DNA from: Mauremys mutica
Lineage: Eukaryota; Chordata; Testudines; Geoemydidae
Assembly (NCBI RefSeq): GCF_020497125.1
Contig: NC_059084.1
Coordinates: 8,645,501 to 8,709,500, forward strand
Reading direction: 5' to 3'
DNA length: 64,000 bases
The position numbers and the translations under genes are program-made. Under the pieces are notes generated by a model. That model saw only the letters and a program-made list of their open reading frames with translations, made no database searches and was not told the DNA's origin. This document shows positions 57,585-64,000 of this stretch, piece after piece (position 1 is the stretch's first letter; the number at the start of each line of letters is the position of its first letter).

Positions 57585-58625
57585 ATCATAGAATCATAGA
57601 CTTTAAGGTCAGAAGGGACCATCATGATCATCTAATCTGACCTTCTGCACAACGCAGGCTACAGAATCTCACCCACCCACTCCTGTATCAAACCTGTGTC
57701 TGAGCCATTGAAGTCCTCAAATCGTGGTTTAAAGACTTCAAGGTGCAGCGAATCTTCCAGCAAGTGACCCATGCCCCACACTACAGAGGAAGGCGAAAAA
57801 TCCCCAGGGCCTCTGCCAATCTGCCCTGGAGGAAAATTCCTTCCTGACCTCAAATATGCTGATCAGTTAAACCCTGAGCATGTGGACAAGATTCACCAGC
57901 CAGACACCCAGGAAAGAATTCTCTGTAGTAACTCAGATCCCACCCCACCCCATCTAACATCCCATCACAAGCCATTGGGCATATTTACCGCTAATAGTCA
58001 AAGACCAGTCTCATTATACCATCCCCTCCATAAGCTTATCAAGCTTAGACTTGAAGCCAGATATGTCTTTTGCCCCTATTACTTCCCTTGGAAGGCTGTT
58101 CCAGAACTTCACTACTCTGAAGGTTAGAAACCTTCGTCTAATTTCAAGTCTAAACTTCCTGATGGCCAGTTTATATCCATTTGTTCTTGTGTCCACATTG
58201 GTACTGAGCTTAAATAATTCCTCTCCCTCCCTGGTATTTATTCCTCTGATATATTTGTAGAGAGAAAGCATATCTCCCCTCAGCCTTCTTTTGATTAGGC
58301 TAAATAAGCAAAGCTCTTTGAGTCTCCTTTCATAAGACAGGTTTTCCATTCCTCGGATCATCCTAGTAGCCCTTCTCTGTACCTCTTCCAGTTTGAATTC
58401 ATCCTTCTTAAACATGGGAGACCAGAACTGCACACAGTATTCCAGATGAGGTCTCACCAGTGCCTTGTATAATGGTACTAACATCTCTTTATCTCTCCTG
58501 GAAATACCTTGCCTGATGCATCCCAAGACCGCATTAGCTTTCTTCACGGCCATATCACATTGGCGGCTCATAGTCATCCTGTGATCAACCAATACTCCAA
58601 AGTCCTTCTCCTCCTCTGTTACTGT
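57585..58625 (-). mobile_element. CR1 LINE, 5' truncated, antisense
   Basis: Read on the minus strand, the element ends at 57585 with the octamer-type tail 'tcatagaatcata' and has 'ggtcagaagggaccatcatg' in the 3' UTR. Coding sequence for the end of RT follows upstream. The 5' limit is near 58625. It looks younger than the copy at 8934 because its frame is still open for 192 codons. Confidence 0.85.
58014..58592 (-). pseudogene. CR1 reverse transcriptase C-terminal fragment
   Basis: The 192-codon minus-strand frame is the C-terminal end of a CR1 RT. It reads AVKKANAVLGCIRQGI near the start, then LYKALVRPHLEYCVQFWSP, a basic stretch LKELCLFSLIKRRLRGDM, and the closing WNSLPREVIGAKDISGFKSK. A complete CR1 ORF2 has an endonuclease and the catalytic RT core before this point; neither is present, so the fragment cannot act. 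The first Met is internal to the ancestral protein and is not a true start. Confidence 0.85.
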
Positions 58626-58629
58626 TAAT

Positions 58630-60695
58630 GTTTGAGAAGTTTATAGCATTACCAAAAACACATGGGGAATCAATGCATAAACTGCATCACACCCATATTT
58701 CACATTTTTAACTGTGGAATAAGTGCAGTATGGCTAATAAATCAAGTGATCCTAGAGATATTTTTGTCCATGGTACATTATCCTGTAAAATACTGCAAAC
58801 ATTCTCACTGCTGCACATTAGCAGTTTTGGGAAAATTACATCGGTTTACGAGAAAGCTTACCACTTCTACTAGAAAGGTATAAATTAAAGAGAGTGATGT
58901 TACCTATCTGGATTTGCACATTGTGCATTTACAGCTATGCACCTTCTCACTGTGGTATTTTCATATACCTGTTTGCTTAGCTGAGATTACACAATGAACC
59001 AAATATCTTCTTTTTCAGTCTTGACTGTTAATATCCACCCTTATGGACATTATCAGTTGCAAGCCTCTATTTAGGAAGGACATAAAGAGAAGTCTGTGAA
59101 TAGTTCTCTTTCGAGCTGACACTAGCGTCACATTAATGAACGTCCAAAAAGAGGACATGACCTCTAGGATATGAACAGGTCATAAGGACTCTGCTATCAA
59201 ATGGGTTCCCAATCACCAGACTGGCAATTCAGAATTCCACCCTCCCCTCAATGTGCTGCAAGGATGCTGTTGAAACCTGCTGATCTATTCCCCCCCTTAT
59301 TAAAAATGAATTCCATTTAGAATATCTACTGCAGAAAGTAGTACTGCAATACGGTTCAAAGAAACAAAACAATTTCACTACTCATGCACTCTTATTCATA
59401 ATATCACATCAAACTGCTGAAGTAGTACCATATGGCACTTGAGCACCAAGCCAGAACAAGTTGTTCAGCTTGTCATAATCTGGAAAGCTGCATGAAACTT
59501 AAATAATCTCTCTATGAAGTGGAAGATCTTTGGCTTTAGTATAACTCACTGAAAATGGTTTCTGCATTTGCCTCCTATTATTCCCCATGTTTTCTCTGAT
59601 TCACATTCCATTTTCTAGCTCTTGCCATCAGTACAAGTGGATGCTAGTAGCAACGGGGCTGAAAGGCTGCTAAAAGCATCTTGCCCATAGGAGCTGCTTG
59701 ATCCTTCATCAGCAAACTGAATGGAATAAATATCTTCCCCAATCACATTCATATATATCTGAATAAAAGAATTAAAGGGGCATTGTCAAGTCGCACATTT
59801 CAACACCCCTTAGAAGCAATTTGTTCACTTGTAAAGCATGTACCCCAAAGTCATGGACTGCTGAGACATTTTAATGTGATATGCTCGGCCATTAAGACTG
59901 AGAAAGGAAGTCTTTAAGGCCCATACTGAGGTGTTGCCAGCTTTCATATTTTGCCCCAAGTCAGGTGAATATGTGACAATCTCAGCCTTTTCTTTTTAAA
60001 AGAAGTAAGTTTCTAGCCTTTGAGGCAGAGGAGAAAAGAGGAGAAATTATTTTTAAGCAAATCTCATGATTTTGGTGAGGGGCCTGACTCATGTTTTTGA
60101 ATGATTGGGGTTGGCAGGATTGATACCTTCCCATTCCAGGGAGGAGATTGAGAGAATTTGACATACATTAGTGGGGAGCTGGTCCTATACATATAGGTAA
60201 CAAGAATGGAAGTTTGGAGATGGAAATGGGTAAGAATACTAAATGAGGGAAGAGACAGGAGCCAAGCCTAGAATGACCATAGGGAATAGGAGGAGGATGG
60301 ATAGGGGTAAGACCAGAGGAGGGCAAAGATGTAGGCAGAAGCAGAGTTATGGGAGAGATTAATGTGGAAGAACACTGCAGAAGTGAGTGGGTCAGAATGA
60401 CTGGAGAGAATTATTATTTTAGCAGCTGCATGTTTAATCAATTGAAGAGAGATTAGTGCTGAGCCAGATATCCCAGCAAGGTTTTCTAATCTTTGCTGGC
60501 ACATACATTCAAGCCTCGTTTATGCATCCAAATAGGATCCTGAATTCATTTTCAAAGGCCCATCTTGAACGCCCGGATAAACTGGAGAACAGTATTGTAC
60601 AACCATTTCCTTGGGGAAAAAAATGTTGTGACCTAACTTGGGCCAACCCTGTTTAGCAAAACCACACTACCGGAAACCATCCTCAAGAATGGTTC
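58630..60695. other. Unannotated AT-rich sequence
   Basis: No gene or repeat recognised. Confidence 0.45.
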
Positions 60696-60704
60696 TTCAA
60701 ACCT

Positions 60705-60816
60705 GATTCAGATCATAGCTCATTTTGTAGTGTAACTAGAGCCAAAGGGACATATTCTGTCCTCAGTAAGGGGATAACCTTCCATCGACTTCAACGGGCA
60801 TTAGATCAGGCCCCGA
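60705..60816. repeat. Palindromic MITE relic
   Basis: 'cctgattcagatcatagctc' and 'ggcattagatcaggcccc' flank a centre with 'ccatcgacttcaacgggc'. Confidence 0.45.
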
Positions 60817-60819
60817 ATA

Positions 60820-62145
60820 GTTTTGTACAAAGACTGACTTCTACAAACTCTCCCTGCAACCCTCCAAATATATATGATTTCTCCTGCATTTTAAAAATAA
60901 CGTGAATAAAAAGGAACTAATCCAGGAAATTTATCTCAGGAATGAGTAGAAAAGAGCCCTCATGCATGGGAAAAAGAGAGAAATTGTTATGCCTGTAGTT
61001 TTGATGGAGGCAAGGGAGAGCTCTTGAAACAACTGGGACATATGGAGACAGCCTAAAATAAATAAATAAATAAATAAAATCAGTCCCACTCCCTGGATGA
61101 AACAATTGAAGTGAAAATAGATATTTTCCCAGTGATGCATGCACATTAACAGCGAACAAAAGGAAAGCTGCAGCTAGACACATCACTGTCATGTAGATAC
61201 AAAGTTACAGAGGGGACGAGGAGTGGTGGAAAATCAATGTAAAATCCCTTGCTGGAGAAAAGATGGAATCTAGTGTCAGTGGAACAAGAGAGCCACAAGC
61301 CTTTTGTTTAAAGTAGCAAGCAATGGTTTTTGCAACTGCATGAAGTTCTGCCCATCCCCCAAGATGCTTAGCTTGGGAGCACTGACAGCACGGTCTTGCT
61401 TTCAACTGTGGCTGTATGAACTCATCATAGCTGTACTGACATTCTTGCATTCCCCCTACTCCTCCCATGCTCTATGAACTTGCCACTTGGCAGGTTTTAC
61501 ATACTGATTTTGCTCTCTGTGTCAGGACCGAAGGGATGGTGGCAGCAAAGGAAACCAACGTGCGGACGCCGCATGGCGTTTTCTTGTTCGCGGCCATTAT
61601 TATTTTTGAGAGGTTTGTGTTTGAATCCTTCTCCTTTCATATTCAATGTTCCAGGATGGATTGGGAGAACAGACACTAGCTCCATGACAAACGGTGGGGA
61701 AGTATCCTCAGGAAATATGATCCAGGGTGCGGGGGAGAGAGCCTTTACACTGGGATTCACTCCTGCTTTGTGGCTGGATGTGGTATATTTTCCATTAAAA
61801 AAAAAAAGACCTTTTGAAATTTTAAAATCTGACAACAAAAATATCAAGAAAAGCTGGTCCTGGATTTCATTTTAAACGCTAAGGGCCAATTCCCTCTCCT
61901 CTCACATAAGGAGAGCAGGTGGGAAAGATGACCCGAAGCCACACAGGCCTGGACCTTTCAAAGTATTTAAGAGCCTAATGGGATTTTGAACAGCACCCAC
62001 TAGTCATCTACCTGCACCATTAGATGGGTAAATGCCTTTAAAACTCTAGCCCAGAGATGATAAGGAAATCTGTGCTGGCTAAAGATCAGCACTGAGCAAT
62101 GTCCCTTTCCCCACGCTGTTCTGTCTAGCTAAGGTACGGATGTGG
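60820..62145. other. Unannotated sequence with a local CpG cluster
   Basis: An (AAAT)n run lies at 61055-61080. The stretch 61545-61600 has seven CpGs in about 55 bases, unusual for this window. Open frames of 133 (+) and 116 (-) codons overlap there and neither shows a known domain. Confidence 0.4.
61055..61080. repeat. (AAAT)n microsatellite
   Basis: Six AAAT units. Confidence 0.85.
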
Positions 62146-62149
62146 TCTC

Positions 62150-62237
62150 CATTACCATAGTATCTAGGCTCCTCACAATCTTTTATGTATTTATCCTCCC
62201 AACACCCCTGTGAGGGAGGACAGTGTTACTAGCCTCA
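62150..62237 (-). repeat. MIR-type SINE, left part (antisense)
   Basis: 'tctaggctcctcacaatctt' and 'cctgtgagggaggacagtgt' are an antisense MIR 3' half. The SINE breaks at 'agcctcatt' and continues at 63203 after a PLE. Confidence 0.75.
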
Positions 62238-63202
62238 TTAAAAAAAACGAGGAGAACTTATGGCACCTTAGAGACTAACAGATTTATTTGGGCATAAGCT
62301 TTCGTGGGATAAAACCCACTTCATTGGATGCATGCAGTGGAAAATACAGTAGGAAGATATATATACATGGAGAACATGAAAAAACAGGTGTTGCCATACC
62401 AACTCTAACAAGGCTAATCAATTCAGGTGGGCTATCATCAGCAGTAGAAAAAAAACTTTTGTAGTGATAATCAGGATGGCCCATTTCAAATAGTTGACAA
62501 GAAGGTGTGAGTAATGGTAGGGGAAAAAAATTAGCATGGGGAATTAGTTTTTACTTTGTGTAATGACCCATCTGCTCCCAGGCTTTATTCAAGCCTAATT
62601 TAATGTGTCCAATTTGCAAATTAATTCCAGTTCTGCAGTTTCTCGTTGGAATCTGTTTTTGAAGTTTTTTTTGCTGGAGAATTGCGACTTTTAGGTCTGT
62701 AACTGAGTGACCAGGGAGGTTGAAGTGTTCTCCAACTGGTTTTTGAATATTATAATTCTTGACATCTGATTTGTGTCCATTTATTCTTTTGCATAGAGAC
62801 TGTCCGGTCTGGCCAATGTACATGGCAGAGGGGCATTGCTGGCACATATCACATTGGTAGATGTGCAGGTGAACGAGCCTCTGATGGTGTGGCTGATGTG
62901 ATTAGGTCCTATGATGATGCCCCTTGAATAGATATGTGGACAGAGTTGGCAACGGGCTTTGTTGCAAGGATAGGTTCCTGGGTTAGTGTTTTTGTTGTGT
63001 GGTTGCTGGTGAGTATTTGCTTAAGGCTGGGGGGCTGTCTGTAAGCGAGGACTGGCCTGTCTCCCAAGATCTGTGAGAGTGAGGGATCATCCTTCAGGAT
63101 AGGTTGCAGATCCTTGATGATGTGCTGGAGAGGTTTTAGTTGGGGGCTGAAGGTGACGGCTAGTGGTGTTCTGTTACTTTCTTTGTTGGGCCTGTCCTGG
63201 AG
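62238..63202 (-). mobile_element. Penelope-like element, 5' truncated, inserted in MIR
   Basis: The 3' end is at 62238, with 'ttatggcaccttagagacta' and 'gcataagctttcgtgggat' reading in reverse. Coding sequence runs leftward on the minus strand from about 63200. The RT core and everything upstream are missing. It lies exactly between two halves of one MIR, which fixes its limits. I see no long target duplication, only two or three ambiguous bases. Confidence 0.85.
62551..63200 (-). pseudogene. PLE GIY-YIG endonuclease region, broken
   Basis: The upstream frame (in 62909-63200) matches the segment of the 5.8 kb copy that starts at LQDRPNKE and continues into a cysteine region. The downstream frame, 62551-62847, starts at MCQQCPSAMYIGQTGQ, with YIG at residues 11-13, and continues to the stop at 62551. 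Compared with 7268-7300 of the other copy, ten bases are absent at about 62848. This removes part of the VIYAI strand that forms the first half of the GIY-YIG motif and shifts the frame. Another shift lies near 62905. The enzyme cannot be made from this copy. Confidence 0.85.
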
Positions 63203-63335
63203 TGTTACAGATGGGAAACTGAGACACAAAGAAGCTAAGTGTCTTGCCCAAGGTCGCACACAGGAAATCTGTGGCACAGCAGGGACATAAATCCATGTCT
63301 CTCATGCCTCAGGCTAGTGCCCTAACCATGGGTCC
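63203..63335 (-). repeat. MIR-type SINE, right part (antisense)
   Basis: 'ttacagatgggaaactgaga' then 'cttgcccaaggtcgcacac' then 'gtgccctaaccatggg' is the core and head of the MIR begun at 62150. The small plus-strand open frame here is not a gene. Confidence 0.8.
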
Positions 63336-63339
63336 ATCC

Positions 63340-64000
63340 TTCTTCCCACATGGCCCATCTTGTCCCCAACTCCTCCATTCATGGTTTCTTCAAGATAATG
63401 AACAGCTTCAAGAAGATGAAATGATTTTTATTTAGACAGAGAGGAGAAACGGGACAGCAGAAGTAAGTGTTTTACAGTGGCTGTTCGGAGGTGTCTGGGT
63501 ATAGGTTTTCCCAGGACATAACCTCAAGCTAGTATTATGAGCAATCCAAATAACTAAATGGTTGACCTGAATAGCCTCCATACCTGGGAGTCTTCATTAG
63601 GCCAGTTTACCAGGATCAGAAATTCAGTCATTATAGCATTTGTGGATATTTTAAATAATCTGTCAAGTCTCTTATCTCAGGGAAAAAAAATTGAAATGAA
63701 AAATCTGTTGTGTGCAATTAGCAGCTCCCTTTGATGAATCCATTCCAGCATTACCACCTTTATGAGAACAGTTTGCTGCCTGAGAAATGATTTGAAGTTG
63801 CCAGCACAGGCAGAACTTCAGTGAAGGATCACAGTGGAGAAGAGGAGGAATTGTAAGTGAGAACACTCATTAACCTGGCCCAGAAAACACACTCAGATCT
63901 TGATTAACTCCTTGGGATCCTAGAGTGTATTTGTGCCAGGAAAATAAAGTTTCCCTGACTTTAGTTTCAATATTATACCATTCAGCATTTGTTCTTTTCC
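63340..64000. other. Unannotated sequence
   Basis: No gene or repeat recognised up to the window end. Confidence 0.45.

Overview
This window reads as non-coding nuclear DNA of a sauropsid, most likely a turtle. That call is an inference. It rests on CR1-type LINE fragments, several Penelope-like elements (PLEs) with GIY-YIG endonuclease, a Gypsy element, MIR-type SINE cores, and a large set of short palindromic DNA transposons (hAT, PIF/Harbinger and Tc1/mariner type). No bacterial, organellar or viral gene organisation is present. I could not support any host protein-coding gene, tRNA or rRNA gene. The open reading frames that can be interpreted all come from retroelements.

Layout. 1-5.7 kb is mostly unique AT-rich sequence with one MIR and a few small palindromes. 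5.8-7.9 kb is a nearly complete PLE with an inverted copy of its 3' end at its 5' side, a 13-bp target duplication, and a 123-bp hAT MITE inserted in its reverse-transcriptase (RT) frame. 8.9-9.9 kb is an antisense CR1 relic, and 10.2-11.3 kb looks like an LTR-type repeat. 12-30 kb is mostly unique, with MITEs at 12.1, 19.9, 25.3 and 25.6 kb, MIRs at 20.6 and 24.4 kb, and a GC-rich inverted-repeat-bounded segment at 22.1-22.7 kb. 30.8-32.8 kb holds a Gypsy element with a 595-codon gag-protease-RT frame that stops inside the RT. 33-54 kb holds unique DNA plus a PLE 3' fragment (38.7 kb), a Harbinger-like MITE interrupted by a LINE piece (39.2-40.0 kb), a second copy of the hAT MITE (43.3 kb), two related Harbinger-type MITEs (45.5 and 50.7 kb) and LTR-like candidates. 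54.1-54.8 kb is a 689-bp hAT element with an exact 8-bp duplication. 57.2-58.6 kb has a PLE fragment inside a MIR, then a CR1 RT fragment. 62.2-63.3 kb has another PLE inside a MIR.

The value of the window is its layered record of insertions. Target-site duplications and interrupted host repeats give relative ages at several places: the MIRs at 57.2 and 62.2 kb are older than their PLE insertions, and the PLE at 5.8 kb is older than its hAT MITE. I found no convincing new biological system. The more speculative items are some AT-rich blocks that could be conserved non-coding elements, one possible exon-like stretch, and the unclassified GC-rich segment. Palindromic relic, LINE-relic and LTR-like calls based on general resemblance are marked with low confidence.
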